The translations under genes and the position numbers were made by a program. The notes under the pieces were generated by a model. The model ran no database searches. It was given only the letters and a program-made list of their open reading frames with translations, and was not told the DNA's origin. 64,000 nucleotides of DNA from Bifidobacterium pluvialisilvae (GTDB taxonomy: Bacteria; Actinomycetota; Actinomycetes; Actinomycetales; Bifidobacteriaceae): positions 1 to 64,000 of the forward strand of contig NZ_JAHBBI010000008.1 in the NCBI RefSeq assembly GCF_019331695.1, written 5' to 3'. Below, in pieces: positions 54,042-63,174 of this stretch. Numbering within the stretch: the first letter of the stretch is position 1; the number at the start of each line of letters is the position of its first letter.

Positions 54042-54086
54042 AAAAATCCCGTCGTTCCGGCTTCGGTCGGGGCGGCGGGATTTTTT
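54042..54086 (+). terminator. terminator of ilvC1
   Basis: AAAAATCCCG pairs with CGGGATTTTTT around an inner CCG/CGG stem. Just before it (53996-54040) is a very AT-rich run of attaataatt repeats, unlike anything else in the window. Confidence 0.88.
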
Positions 54087-54340
54087 GCTGGGCAACCATC
54101 TGACCGCCCACGTTGTGGACGCGAATGTGACGTACGCGACATTATCGGTAGGATGGTGGGCAGTTTGCAGGACAAAATCCTCAGATGAGCTCGTCTGAGT
54201 GGACGATCGAGCGGTTCATGATCGTTTCGCGGGGTATGCCGCGTGGGTGACTGGCCGACGGCGTCCCGGACACCACGCGCGTCATGCGCGGCGCTTATGC
54301 GCAACCACAACAACATTCGCAGTAGTTAAGGAGTGCTTAC
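54087..54340. promoter_or_regulatory. upstream region of ilvC2
   Basis: A possible promoter is TGTGAC (54126-54131) and TAGGAT (54149-54154), 17 bases apart. A small hairpin CTCAGA..TCTGAG follows near 54181. No leader peptide with branched-chain codons and no attenuator terminator was seen. AAGGAG stands before the ilvC2 start. Confidence 0.4.
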
Positions 54341-55393
54341 ATGGCTGCACAGATTTGGTACGAAAACGACGGCGATCTCTCCGTCCTCTCCGGCAAGAAG
54401 GTCGCCATCATCGGTTATGGCTCCCAGGGTCACGCCCATGCGCTGAACCTGCGTGATTCCGGTGTCGACGTGGTCGTCGGCCTGCGTCCGACCTCCAAGT
54501 CGGTCCAGTTCGCCAAGGAGCAGGGCCTCGAGGTCAAGTCCGTGGCCGAGGCGTCCGCCGAAGCCGACGTCATCATGATCCTCGCCCCCGATCAGTACCA
54601 GCGCACCATCTGGGCCAACGACATCGAGCCCAACATCAAGGAAGGCGCGGCCGTCGCCTTCGCCCACGGCTTCAACATCCACTACGGCTACATCAAGCCG
54701 ACCGCCGACCACCCGGTCTTCATGGTCGCGCCGAAGGGCCCGGGCCACATCGTGCGTCGTGAGTACGCCGCCGGCCGTGGCGTCCCGGTCGTGGTCGCCG
54801 TCGAGCAGGATCCTCGCGGTGACGGCTGGGCGCTGACCCTCGCCTACGCGAAGGCCCTCGGCGCCCTGCGCGCCGGCGCCATCAAGACCACGTTCAAGGA
54901 AGAGACCGAGACCGATCTCTTCGGCGAGCAGAACGTGCTCATGGGCGGCGTGAACAAGCTCGTCGAGATGGGCTTCGAGGTCCTCACCGATGCCGGCTAC
55001 CAGCCGGAGATCGCCTACTTCGAGGTCTGCCACGAGCTGAAGATGCTCGTCGACCTCATGAACGAGGGTGGTCTGAACAAGGCCCGTTGGTCCTGCTCCG
55101 ACACCGCCCAGTACGGCGACTACACCAACACCGTCATCAACGAGGACTGCCGCAAGCGCATGGAGTACCACCTGGGCCGCATCCAGGACGGTTCCTTCGC
55201 CAAGGAGTTCATCGACGACCAGGACGCCGGCGCCCCGCACTTCAAGGAGCTGCAGGAGAAGTACTCCAACGAGCGCATCGAGACCGTCGGCCCGAAGCTG
55301 CGCGCCATGTTCTCCTGGAACAAGGACGCCGTGAAGGACGCCGACGAGGCCAACTCCTTCACCGGCAAGATCGCCCGCGCCCAGGTGCAGTGA
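54341..55393 (+). CDS. ilvC: ketol-acid reductoisomerase, copy 2
   Basis: The 350-residue enzyme has the same domains and motifs as copy 1 ([38 protein letters not shown]) and is about 85 percent identical by eye. A stretch of about 120 bases covering the cofactor loop is identical to copy 1, including third codon positions, while flanking codons differ, as expected after gene conversion. AAGGAG precedes the ATG. Its separate promoter region suggests that the two copies are expressed under different conditions. Confidence 0.96.
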   Translation: MAAQIWYENDGDLSVLSGKKVAIIGYGSQGHAHALNLRDSGVDVVVGLRPTSKSVQFAKEQGLEVKSVAEASAEADVIMILAPDQYQRTIWANDIEPNIKEGAAVAFAHGFNIHYGYIKPTADHPVFMVAPKGPGHIVRREYAAGRGVPVVVAVEQDPRGDGWALTLAYAKALGALRAGAIKTTFKEETETDLFGEQNVLMGGVNKLVEMGFEVLTDAGYQPEIAYFEVCHELKMLVDLMNEGGLNKARWSCSDTAQYGDYTNTVINEDCRKRMEYHLGRIQDGSFAKEFIDDQDAGAPHFKELQEKYSNERIETVGPKLRAMFSWNKDAVKDADEANSFTGKIARAQVQ

Positions 55394-55422
55394 TTTATCG
55401 CTGACCAATAAACACTGTATCG

Positions 55423-55565
55423 TGTGACCGGGTGCACGCGCGCCCGGTCACGCCATCTGAGAAACGTTGAAAAATAAGGGTTTTGATGAGCGCGTGACCG
55501 GGTATACGTGCACCCGGTCACGTAGACATATGCCCGGTCACACGGCACAACGCGCCTAGTCACAC
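55423..55565. repeat. palindromic repeat family B, left of the endonuclease gene
   Basis: gtgaccgggtgcacgcgcgcccggtcac, a core aacgttgaaaaataagggttttg, and a second gtgaccgggtatacgtgcacccggtcac follow in order. It ends 5 bases before the stop codon of the endonuclease gene. Confidence 0.75.
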
Positions 55566-55569
55566 GACG

Positions 55570-56688
55570 CTACGTTTCTCCCCGCCGCCGACGTCGATTC
55601 CGGCGTCGTCGCTGCCTGTCGCGTTGCCCGGCCAAGCGTTGATCATTCGATAACGCCGCATATTGCGGCAGCGGTTGGCCGGTGACAGTCACACCCAACG
55701 CCTGCGCCACCCGCTGCGTCAACGACCGCCGTCCCGCCGCGGTCATCACATCATCCGCGAACGCCACAATCACCGCATATCCGTGCGCACGGAATGCCTG
55801 ACGTTTTCTGTCGTCACGGCGATACTGTTGTTTGTCAACACGATGCGCATCACCGTCGTATTCGATGATTACTTTCGCATCCGGATACGCCATATCGACC
55901 ACGGCGACCGTCCGCAATTCAGGCAGATACATCGTCCACTGCGTCACGGGTCTGGGGAGGCCGTCGCTCAACAGCGCCAGCACTGTTCGCGCTTCCATCG
56001 GCGAATCGGTGACGTTCTCGAGAAATGGCAGAGCCGCGGAACATTTCGTTTTGCCGGGAAAATCCACCTGCCGAAGAAAGCATACAATGTCATCCTTCGT
56101 GACTTTGACGTCGCTGGCGGTTCCGCGGAGCATGGCGTCGGCGAGCACGATGACCTCCACCTGGCTGAGATACGGAGCCATCATCGCCCACGTCGTCAAC
56201 GGATGCGTACATATTATGACGCCGCCGTTCCACGGAATCCGAATGTTCGGTGCGCCGGGGATGGCCGTGACGATGCCGTCGGACCGTTGCGTCGGTAGCA
56301 AGGTCGTGGTCGTGCTGGTCGTGCTGGTCGTTATGCCCATGCCGACCGTATTCCGCACGTCATTGGTCACGATTACGTCTCCCGTGATGTTGCCGGAGGA
56401 CGCGCGAAAAATCCATCGCAGATAACCGGTGTCCTTCCGATGGGAGCGGTTATTGCGACCGATATAAGCGATGCAGAACTCGTTGTCGGCGAGACGCGAC
56501 GTCAATGGCGTCTCCAATCGGCATAATTTTAGGGCGGTGACGCCGGCGTATACGATTTGCCGACGTGCGATGGCGCGCGCATTGTATTCATGGCAGCGTT
56601 GCAACGTGTGCAGCTGCGTTTCGACCAATGAGCGCGCGAGGTAGTTGCGGGCAATCGCTGTGCCGGACGGTGGTTGGTAAGTGTTCAT
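55570..56688 (-). CDS. DUF559-type endonuclease-like protein
   Basis: The 372-residue protein has an N-terminal region of unknown fold and a C-terminal Vsr/DUF559-like nuclease domain (about 275-345). VDMAYPDAKVIIEYDGDAH supplies the PD-(D/E)xK-type acidic residues, and the RRDDRKRQAFRAHGYAVIVAF helix-strand follows. The last 20 residues are nearly all Arg/Gln/Asn and may bind DNA. A Ser/Thr run (TTSTTSTTTT) lies near residue 125. Codon use looks less GC-rich than in the neighbours. The start at 56688 has a TACGCT box 6 bases upstream and no ribosome site. Family B repeats flank the gene on both sides. Confidence 0.7.
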   Translation of the reverse strand: MNTYQPPSGTAIARNYLARSLVETQLHTLQRCHEYNARAIARRQIVYAGVTALKLCRLETPLTSRLADNEFCIAYIGRNNRSHRKDTGYLRWIFRASSGNITGDVIVTNDVRNTVGMGITTSTTSTTTTLLPTQRSDGIVTAIPGAPNIRIPWNGGVIICTHPLTTWAMMAPYLSQVEVIVLADAMLRGTASDVKVTKDDIVCFLRQVDFPGKTKCSAALPFLENVTDSPMEARTVLALLSDGLPRPVTQWTMYLPELRTVAVVDMAYPDAKVIIEYDGDAHRVDKQQYRRDDRKRQAFRAHGYAVIVAFADDVMTAAGRRSLTQRVAQALGVTVTGQPLPQYAALSNDQRLAGQRDRQRRRRNRRRRRGET

Positions 56689-56694
56689 GACATG

Positions 56695-56700
56695 AGCGTA
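56695..56700 (-). promoter_or_regulatory. -10 box of the leaderless endonuclease gene
   Basis: TACGCT on the minus strand, the same word as before fprA, ends 6 bases before the ATG. Confidence 0.45.
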
Positions 56701-56884
56701 CGGGTTTACGCACGGCGACGGCGTCGAAATCGAATAATCGCGAAAAATGTGGATGGCTGGAACGTTATCCACAATGTTCGTTGCGCATGGGAATCGACGA
56801 TTCCGTTGGTATTGCAGGCGTTTGCGAACGTGGCGGCATGTCGTGCATGTGCTGGCGTTGGCGTGTCGCGAGCGCGATTGAGAC

Positions 56885-57053
56885 GTGACCGGGTGCGGGT
56901 GCGTTGCGTTGTGACCGGGTGCGTCGCATGTGTGTGACCGGGTGCGGGTGCACCGGGTCACGTGTGTTTGTAATCCCTTATTTTGCAACGTTTTGTCGAT
57001 GGCGTGACTGGGTGCGGGTGTGCCCGGTCACGAAAACATGTACCCGGTCACGC
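56885..57053. repeat. palindromic repeat family B, right of the endonuclease gene
   Basis: gtgaccgggtgcgggtgc arms, the core cccttattttgcaacgttttg (56978-56998) and cccggtcacg arms follow in order. The core is nearly the reverse complement of the core in the left-hand copy, so the two copies face in opposite directions around the gene. Confidence 0.75.
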
Positions 57054-57068
57054 CGAACATGCTCCCGC

Positions 57069-58196
57069 CTACGCCGCGCGGAACGCCAGGTAGTCACGCA
57101 GCTTGAACGCGGCGTCGAGCACCGAATAATCCTTCAGTACGCGCGGATTGTAGCCGGTTTCGCGCGCGATCTTGTTGAGTCGGTTCTGCAGCGTGTTCTT
57201 GTGCAGGAACAGGTCTTCGGCCGCGTGGATGATGCTGCCGTTGTGCCGCGTGTACGCGTCGAACGTCGTATGGAAGTCGTCGATCTCATGGTCGTCGAGC
57301 CCTTCGAACACGTGCGCGACGAAACGTTCGGCGTCGTCGGCGGGGATCGACGAGATGAACATGCCGTAGTCGAGGTCGTCGTAGCTGCTGACGCCTTTCT
57401 GCTGCGAGAACAGCAGCCAGTCGACCGTGCGGCACGCCTCGCCGTAGCTGCGCCAGTACGCGTCCGCCTGGTCGGCCGCCCGTCCGACGCCGAAGCTCAT
57501 CTGCCGGTGGAACGTCTTGGAGATGTCGGTCTGTATGCCTCCGAGGAACGCCGCGGGGTCGGTGACGTCGGCGTCGTCGAGGAACAGGCAGACCTCGCGC
57601 GCGGTGACAGAGAACATGCTGTGGTCGAGGCCGCCGCAATGCGTCTGAAGAATAGCGTGCAGGCCGTCGGTGGCCGGTATGGCCACGCCGGTGCCGACGA
57701 ACCGGCCGACCGCGGCCCGTCGCCGCCGGTCGAGGTCGATGTTCAACGCCGAGGCCAGATAGTTCACGAATCCGGCGTCGTATTGACGGAGCGTCAGCAT
57801 GTTGATGAGATTGGCGGTCATCATGCGCTGGTCGAATCTGGTGATCTGTTCGAGATTCTCGCGGATCAGTATCTCGGTCATTTTTTTGATGACGTTGCCG
57901 AACGGCTCGACCTCCTCGCGTCGGCCGGTGATGCCGATGACGGCCACGACCGAGCCGTTGAACAGGACCGGCACGTTGATGCCGTTTCTGGCGCCTTCGA
58001 ACTGATGCTCGTCGTCGATGGACACGGTCCGCTTGGCTTCCACGGCCAGTCGCGCGCCGTCGTGCGAGGTGCCGACGCGGGATTTGTCGGTGCTGGCGAT
58101 GATGGTGCCGCTCGTGTCGAACAGGTTGATCTCATGCCGGATCACGCCTTTGATGTTCGACACGATGGTTTCGGCGATCTGCGGATCGATGTCCAT
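57069..58196 (-). CDS. cdaR: CdaR-like sugar-diacid regulator
   Basis: The 375-residue activator has an N-terminal sugar-diacid recognition domain (1 to about 130, opening QIAETIVSNIKGVIRHEINLF and containing GRREEVEPFGNVIKKMTE), a GGDEF-like middle, and a C-terminal PucR-type helix-turn-helix (AAEDLFLHKNTLQNRLNKI). In Escherichia coli, CdaR turns on glucarate and galactarate genes when diacids or glycerate are present. Here it is divergent from gudD and probably activates that cluster. The start at 58196 follows GGGAGGGG; the longer frame covers the shared promoter. Confidence 0.88.
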   Translation of the reverse strand: MDIDPQIAETIVSNIKGVIRHEINLFDTSGTIIASTDKSRVGTSHDGARLAVEAKRTVSIDDEHQFEGARNGINVPVLFNGSVVAVIGITGRREEVEPFGNVIKKMTEILIRENLEQITRFDQRMMTANLINMLTLRQYDAGFVNYLASALNIDLDRRRRAAVGRFVGTGVAIPATDGLHAILQTHCGGLDHSMFSVTAREVCLFLDDADVTDPAAFLGGIQTDISKTFHRQMSFGVGRAADQADAYWRSYGEACRTVDWLLFSQQKGVSSYDDLDYGMFISSIPADDAERFVAHVFEGLDDHEIDDFHTTFDAYTRHNGSIIHAAEDLFLHKNTLQNRLNKIARETGYNPRVLKDYSVLDAAFKLRDYLAFRAA

Positions 58197-58429
58197 TGGC
58201 CCCTCCCTGATGCGAATCGGTCGGCTCGTTCCGACCGGTCGGTATGGCGATGCGTTGCATTCCAATATAGCCCATGACCATGGTACGGAGAACATATTCG
58301 GTTGGGAAACCCGCCGTGGTTTCGAGCATCTGGAATATGGCGGGAACGATTGCGGAATCCCATAATTGAAGTACACAACGTTTTCTAGTCCACACAATGA
58401 AGTCCGGAAAATCAAGGATTGGAGGGGAT

Positions 58430-59776
58430 ATGCTTCCCACTATCACGACTATGGAAGTCATTCCGGTCGCCGGATACGACAGCATGCTGCTGAATCTGGC
58501 GGGTGCGCATGAACCGTTCTTCACGCGCAACATCGTCGTTATGACGGACAGTGATGGTCTGACCGGCGTGGCCGAGGTGCCCGGCGGCGAGGTGATCACG
58601 AAGCGTCTGGAGGCGTGCGTTCCGCTGGTCGAGGGCCGTTCGGTCAGCGAATACAAGGATGTGGTGCAGCGGTGCCGCCGGATGCTCGAGGAGCAGGTCG
58701 CCGGGGCGGCCGGTGCCGGATCCGGTGCGGAAACCGCGCACGCGCAGATCTTCAAGAAGGTCACGAACGTGCTGACCGGCGTGGAGACGCCGCTGCTCGA
58801 CCTGCTGGGCAAGCATCTCGGCGTGCCGGTGGCGGCGTTGCTCGGCGACGGGCAGGTGCGCGACCGCGTGCGGTTCCTCGCCTACCTGTTCTACGTGGGC
58901 GACTATCGCAGGACCGACATGCCGTACCTGCACGACGATGACGATTCCGACGCGTGGGGCCGCATCCGCCGCGAGCCGGCGCTCGACGCCGAGGCCATCG
59001 TGCGTCAGGCCGAGGCCGCGCAGGAGCGGTTCGGTTTCCATGACTTCAAGCTCAAGGGCGGCGTGTTCGAGCCGGCCAAGGAGATCGAGGCGGTGAAGGC
59101 GCTCAAGGAGCGCTTCCCCAAGGCTCGCATCACCATCGACCCGAACGCCGCATGGTCGCTGGACGAATCCGTGGAACTGTGCCGCGGGCTCGAAGGCACG
59201 CTCACCTACGTGGAGGATCCGTGCGGCGCCGAAGGCCGGTTCTCCGCGCGAGAGACCATGGCCGAGTTCCATCGGCGGACGGGTCTGGCCACGGCGACGA
59301 ACATGTGCGACACCGATTGGCGTGAGATGAAGAACGCTATCCGACTGGATTCGGTGACGATCCCGCTGGCCGACCCGCACTTCTGGACCATGACCGGCTG
59401 CGTGCGCGTGGCCCAGCTGTGCCACGACTTCGACCTCACCTGGGGCGTGCACTCCAACAACCACTTCGACATCTCGCTCGCCATGGTCGCGCAGGCCGCG
59501 GCCGCCGCCCCCGGGCGCATCAACGCCTGCGATACGCATTACATGTGGCAGGACGGCCAGTTCCTCGGCACGAAGGCCCCCGAATTCGAGGACGGCTGCC
59601 TCACCGTGCCGCGCGACGTGCCCGGCCTCGGCGTGGAGATCGACCGTGCGAAGCTCGAAGCCGCCCACCGCCTGTACGTCGAGAACAACTGCGGCACCCG
59701 CGATGACTCCGCCGGCATGCAGTACCTCATCCCCGGCTGGAAGTTCGACGGCAAGCGTCCGGCGCTCGTCCGCTAA
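58430..59776 (+). CDS. gudD: D-glucarate dehydratase
   Basis: The 448-residue enolase-superfamily enzyme dehydrates D-glucarate to 5-keto-4-deoxyglucarate. The general base is in FKLKGGVF (KxK). Metal ligands are in ITIDPNAAW, YVEDPCGAE and ATATNMCDTDW, and the catalytic His is in WGVHSNNHFDIS. The length is close to the E. coli enzyme. GGAGGGG precedes the ATG at 58430. It is the first gene of a co-directional set with aldolase-like, garK and garR genes, divergent from cdaR. No diacid transporter is in the visible part of the cluster. Confidence 0.93.
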   Translation: MLPTITTMEVIPVAGYDSMLLNLAGAHEPFFTRNIVVMTDSDGLTGVAEVPGGEVITKRLEACVPLVEGRSVSEYKDVVQRCRRMLEEQVAGAAGAGSGAETAHAQIFKKVTNVLTGVETPLLDLLGKHLGVPVAALLGDGQVRDRVRFLAYLFYVGDYRRTDMPYLHDDDDSDAWGRIRREPALDAEAIVRQAEAAQERFGFHDFKLKGGVFEPAKEIEAVKALKERFPKARITIDPNAAWSLDESVELCRGLEGTLTYVEDPCGAEGRFSARETMAEFHRRTGLATATNMCDTDWREMKNAIRLDSVTIPLADPHFWTMTGCVRVAQLCHDFDLTWGVHSNNHFDISLAMVAQAAAAAPGRINACDTHYMWQDGQFLGTKAPEFEDGCLTVPRDVPGLGVEIDRAKLEAAHRLYVENNCGTRDDSAGMQYLIPGWKFDGKRPALVR

Positions 59777-59824
59777 GGACCGGCCCCGGATCCATCGAAC
59801 CCCCGATACCAGAAACGGAACGAC

Positions 59825-60742
59825 ATGGCACATCCCATCAACGTCAACAGCTTCAAAGGCATCTTCGTGCCGATCCTCATGCCCGTGACCGACGAGCGTG
59901 ACGGCGTCATCGACATCCCGCGCCTGCGCGAACAGGTGAGCTACGTCATCGAACACGGCGTGGACGGCATCCTCGCCTTCGGCTCCAACTCCGAGTTCTA
60001 CATGTTCTCCGACGACGAGATGCTCGAAGCCACCCAGGCCATCATCGACGAGGCCGCCGGCCGCGTGCCCGTCATGTTCGGCGTCGGCCACATCCGCACC
60101 AGCCAGTGCGTACGACTGGCCCGTCGCGCCGCCGAGCTCGACATCGACGCCATCTCGGTGCTCCAGCCGATGTTCATCACGCCCACGCAGACGGCCCTCT
60201 ACAACCACTTCAGGGCCATCGCCGAAGTGGTCCCCGACACGGCCGTGCTCATCTACAACAATCCCGGACTGGCCGGCTACCCCATCTCACTCGACGTCAT
60301 CGTCAAACTGGCGCACGATGTGGATAACATCGTCGGTATCAAGGACTCCTCGGGCAACATCACCAACCTGCAGGAGCTCGTCCGCCGCACCGCCGACATC
60401 GACTTCAGGGTGTTCGCCGGCAAGGACATCATCGTCTACGCCGGGTTCTGCTGCGGCGCCGACGGTGCCGTCTGCTCCACCGCGAACATCTATCCGGAAC
60501 TCGTCTGCGGCATCTACGACAAGTTCATCGCCGGCGATCTGGACGGCTCGCGCAAGGACCAGTTCACGCTCAATCCGATCCGCCTCTCCCAGGACGCGGC
60601 CAGCTTCCCGGCCGCCACCAAGGACATGGCCAACCTGCTCGGCATGAACGTCGGCCCGTCGGTCCTGCCCACGGAACCCACCGCCGGCGCCGCGCTCGAC
60701 GGCATGAAACGGGCCATGCGGGACGCCGGATACCTCGACTGA
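59825..60742 (+). CDS. DapA-superfamily lyase, probably 5-keto-4-deoxyglucarate aldolase or dehydratase
   Basis: The 305-residue (beta/alpha)8 class I enzyme has the Schiff-base Lys in VGIKDSSGNI, the proton-shuttle Tyr in IYNNPGLAGYP, and GSNSEFYMFSDDE where DapA has GTTGE. In this cluster it must act on the gudD product. With garR and garK downstream, cleavage to pyruvate and tartronate semialdehyde fits best, a job done in E. coli by the unrelated class II GarL. The alternative is the known DapA-family dehydratase giving alpha-ketoglutarate semialdehyde. It starts 48 bases after gudD, with a weak ribosome site. Confidence 0.82.
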   Translation: MAHPINVNSFKGIFVPILMPVTDERDGVIDIPRLREQVSYVIEHGVDGILAFGSNSEFYMFSDDEMLEATQAIIDEAAGRVPVMFGVGHIRTSQCVRLARRAAELDIDAISVLQPMFITPTQTALYNHFRAIAEVVPDTAVLIYNNPGLAGYPISLDVIVKLAHDVDNIVGIKDSSGNITNLQELVRRTADIDFRVFAGKDIIVYAGFCCGADGAVCSTANIYPELVCGIYDKFIAGDLDGSRKDQFTLNPIRLSQDAASFPAATKDMANLLGMNVGPSVLPTEPTAGAALDGMKRAMRDAGYLD

Positions 60743-60850
60743 CCGGCACGACCGGCCATCGCGGACAACGACCCGACAACCCGGCGCGTCGGCCGCATCG
60801 CAACGCCGCCGGTCATATCATCGTCAATATCATATGAAAGGAGGGCGGCC

Positions 60851-62029
60851 ATGGAACCGCGACCGTATCGAACGCCGTCAGTGCTGCTCGCCTCCGACTC
60901 ATTCAAAGGGTCGGCGTCCAGCCGCCGCATCGAGGACCTCCTCGAAGAGGGCGTGCGCCGCGTCGTCCCCGACTGTTCGGTGACGAAATACCCCATCGCG
61001 GACGGCGGCGAAGGCACCGTCGACGCCGTGATCAACGCCTGCGGCGGCGAACGCCGCACGGCCGTCGTCCACGGTCCGCTCGGCGACGACGTGACCGCCG
61101 AATACGGGCTGCTGCCCGACGGGGCAGCCATCATCGAAATGGCCCAGGCAAGCGGCATCACGCTCATCGAACAGACGCTCGACAACGCCATCGACGCCTC
61201 CACGTACGGCGTCGGACAGGTCATCCTCGACGCCATCGACGCCGGCGCACGACGCATATATATAGGACTCGGCGGCAGCGCGACCAGCGACGGCGGCACC
61301 GGCATGGCCAAGGCGTTCGGCGTACGGTTCCTCGACGCCGCCGGCGATCCGGTCCCCTGCGGACTGCGCGGCCTGCGTGCGATCGCTGCAATCGACACGT
61401 CCGGCATCGACCCGCGCATCGGCCGCACGGAATTCGTCGCCCTGACCGACGTGTCGAATCCGCTGGTCGGACCGTCCGGGGCCGTGCACATCTACGGCCC
61501 GCAAAAAGGACTGACCGCCGACAGGACCGCCAAGGCCGACGCATGGATGCGGCACTATGCCGACGTCGTCGAGGCGACGACCGGCGTGAACGTGGCCGAA
61601 CTGCCGGGCGCGGGCGCGGCGGGCGGCCTCGGCGCGGGACTCGTGGCGTTCTGCGGCGCGCGGATCCGCAGCGGCATCGAGACGGTGCTCGACCTCATCG
61701 GACTGGAGGACGTCATGGACTCCGTCGACCTGGTCATCACCGGCGAGGGCCGCATGGACGCGCAGTCGGCCAACGGCAAGGCGCCGGTCGGCGTGGCGCA
61801 ACGCGCCAAACGCCACGGCAAGCCGGTCGTCGCCGTCGTCGGCGGACGGGCCGACGACCTCGGCGCCGTCTACCGCATGGGCGTCGATCTGGTCGTTCCC
61901 GCCATCCCCGGGCCGGCGTCGCTGGACGAATGCATCGCCCGCACCGCCGTGAACGTGCCGATCGCCGGGGAAACCGCCATGCGCGCCTTCCTCCTCGGCC
62001 GCGACGCCCTGAGCTCCCCGGCTCCCTAG
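60851..62029 (+). CDS. garK: glycerate 2-kinase
   Basis: The 392-residue GarK/GlxK-family kinase phosphorylates D-glycerate to 2-phosphoglycerate, feeding lower glycolysis. SDSFKGSASSRRIEDL at the N-terminus, PIADGGEGTVDA, GLGGSATSDGGTGMAKAFG and the C-terminal ITGEGRMDAQSANGKAPVGVA are the family motifs. AAAGGAGGG precedes the ATG at good distance. It lies 108 bases after the aldolase-like gene and 65 bases before garR, in the order expected for tartronate semialdehyde use. Confidence 0.93.
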   Translation: MEPRPYRTPSVLLASDSFKGSASSRRIEDLLEEGVRRVVPDCSVTKYPIADGGEGTVDAVINACGGERRTAVVHGPLGDDVTAEYGLLPDGAAIIEMAQASGITLIEQTLDNAIDASTYGVGQVILDAIDAGARRIYIGLGGSATSDGGTGMAKAFGVRFLDAAGDPVPCGLRGLRAIAAIDTSGIDPRIGRTEFVALTDVSNPLVGPSGAVHIYGPQKGLTADRTAKADAWMRHYADVVEATTGVNVAELPGAGAAGGLGAGLVAFCGARIRSGIETVLDLIGLEDVMDSVDLVITGEGRMDAQSANGKAPVGVAQRAKRHGKPVVAVVGGRADDLGAVYRMGVDLVVPAIPGPASLDECIARTAVNVPIAGETAMRAFLLGRDALSSPAP

Positions 62030-62094
62030 CCGCCACACACTCAGCATCACCAACCAAATCAACCAAACCAACCACCAAACCAAAGGAAACCATC

Positions 62095-62979
62095 ATGAAG
62101 GTAGGATTCGTAGGACTCGGCATCATGGGCAGGCCGATGGCGCACAACGTGCTCAAGGCCGGCCACACCGTCATCGCGTACGACCGCAACCAGGCCCCGG
62201 TCGACGAGCTCGCCGCCGCCGGCGCCATCGCCACGGCCAGCGGCAAGGAGGTCGCCGAACAGGCCGACGTCGTCATTACCATGCTGCCGAACTCGCCGCA
62301 CGTGCGCAGCGCCCTGTTCGACGAGGGCGGCATCGCCGAAGGCCTGTCCGAAGGCAAAGCCGTCATCGACATGAGCTCCATCGCCCCGCTTGCCAGCCGC
62401 GAGTTCGCCGAGAAACTGGCCAAGCGGGGCGTGGACTTCCTCGACGCCCCGGTCTCCGGCGGCGAACCCAAGGCCATCGACGGCACCATCGCGGTCATGG
62501 TCGGCGGCGAGCAGGCCGTGTTCGACAAGTACGAGGCGCTGCTCGGCACCATGGCGTCCACCGTCACGCTGGTCGGCGGCGTCGGCGCGGGCAACATCAC
62601 CAAGCTCGCCAACCAGATGATCGTGGCCGTGAACATCGCTGCCGTCTCCGAGGCGTACTCGCTGGCCAAGAAGGCCGGCGTCTCCCCGGAGAACGTGTAC
62701 AAGGCCATTCGCTCCGGTCTGGCCGGCAGCGTCGTCATGGACCAGAAGTCGCAGAAGATCTTCGACGGCGACTTCACGCCCGGCTTCCGCATCGACCTGC
62801 ACATCAAGGACCTGCAGAACGCGCTCGACACCTCGCATGGCGTGAACGTCTCCGCGCCGTTCACCTCGCTCGCCATGGAGATCCTCCAGTCGCTCAAGGT
62901 CAACGGCCACGGTTCCGACGACCACAGCGGCATCGCCGAATGGTACGAGATGGTCAATAATTTCAAGCTGCAGGACTGA
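62095..62979 (+). CDS. garR: tartronate semialdehyde reductase (2-hydroxy-3-oxopropionate reductase)
   Basis: The 294-residue beta-hydroxyacid dehydrogenase reduces tartronate semialdehyde to D-glycerate. The dinucleotide motif GFVGLGIMGRPMAHNVLKAG, DAPVSGGEPKA and the catalytic-Lys region GNITKLANQMIVAVNI are intact. The start at 62095 follows AAAGGA; before it is a 40-base run made almost only of A and C (62046-62085), which should stay unfolded. The product is the substrate of GarK, one gene upstream. Confidence 0.93.
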   Translation: MKVGFVGLGIMGRPMAHNVLKAGHTVIAYDRNQAPVDELAAAGAIATASGKEVAEQADVVITMLPNSPHVRSALFDEGGIAEGLSEGKAVIDMSSIAPLASREFAEKLAKRGVDFLDAPVSGGEPKAIDGTIAVMVGGEQAVFDKYEALLGTMASTVTLVGGVGAGNITKLANQMIVAVNIAAVSEAYSLAKKAGVSPENVYKAIRSGLAGSVVMDQKSQKIFDGDFTPGFRIDLHIKDLQNALDTSHGVNVSAPFTSLAMEILQSLKVNGHGSDDHSGIAEWYEMVNNFKLQD

Positions 62980-63065
62980 CGACGGTCCGCGCGCCGGCGC
63001 GTGACGACATGCACAACGTTGCGTGACGACGGATGCCGATGTACGGAACGTCGATCGCTTGATTT

Positions 63066-63104
63066 CCCGTGTTCCCCGCCACGCCATGCGGCGGGGAACA
63101 CGGG
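63066..63104 (+). terminator. hairpin between garR and the aldo/keto reductase gene
   Basis: CCCGTGTTCCCCGCC and its perfect complement flank a 9-base loop. It lies 87 bases after garR and lacks a T-run. It may separate the reductase gene from the glucarate operon. Confidence 0.6.
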
Positions 63105-63174
63105 AATCGTCGTATTGCGATTCCGCGCCGGACATCCGGATACTATTGGCAAGGCAAGGGGAGTGACGGTAATC

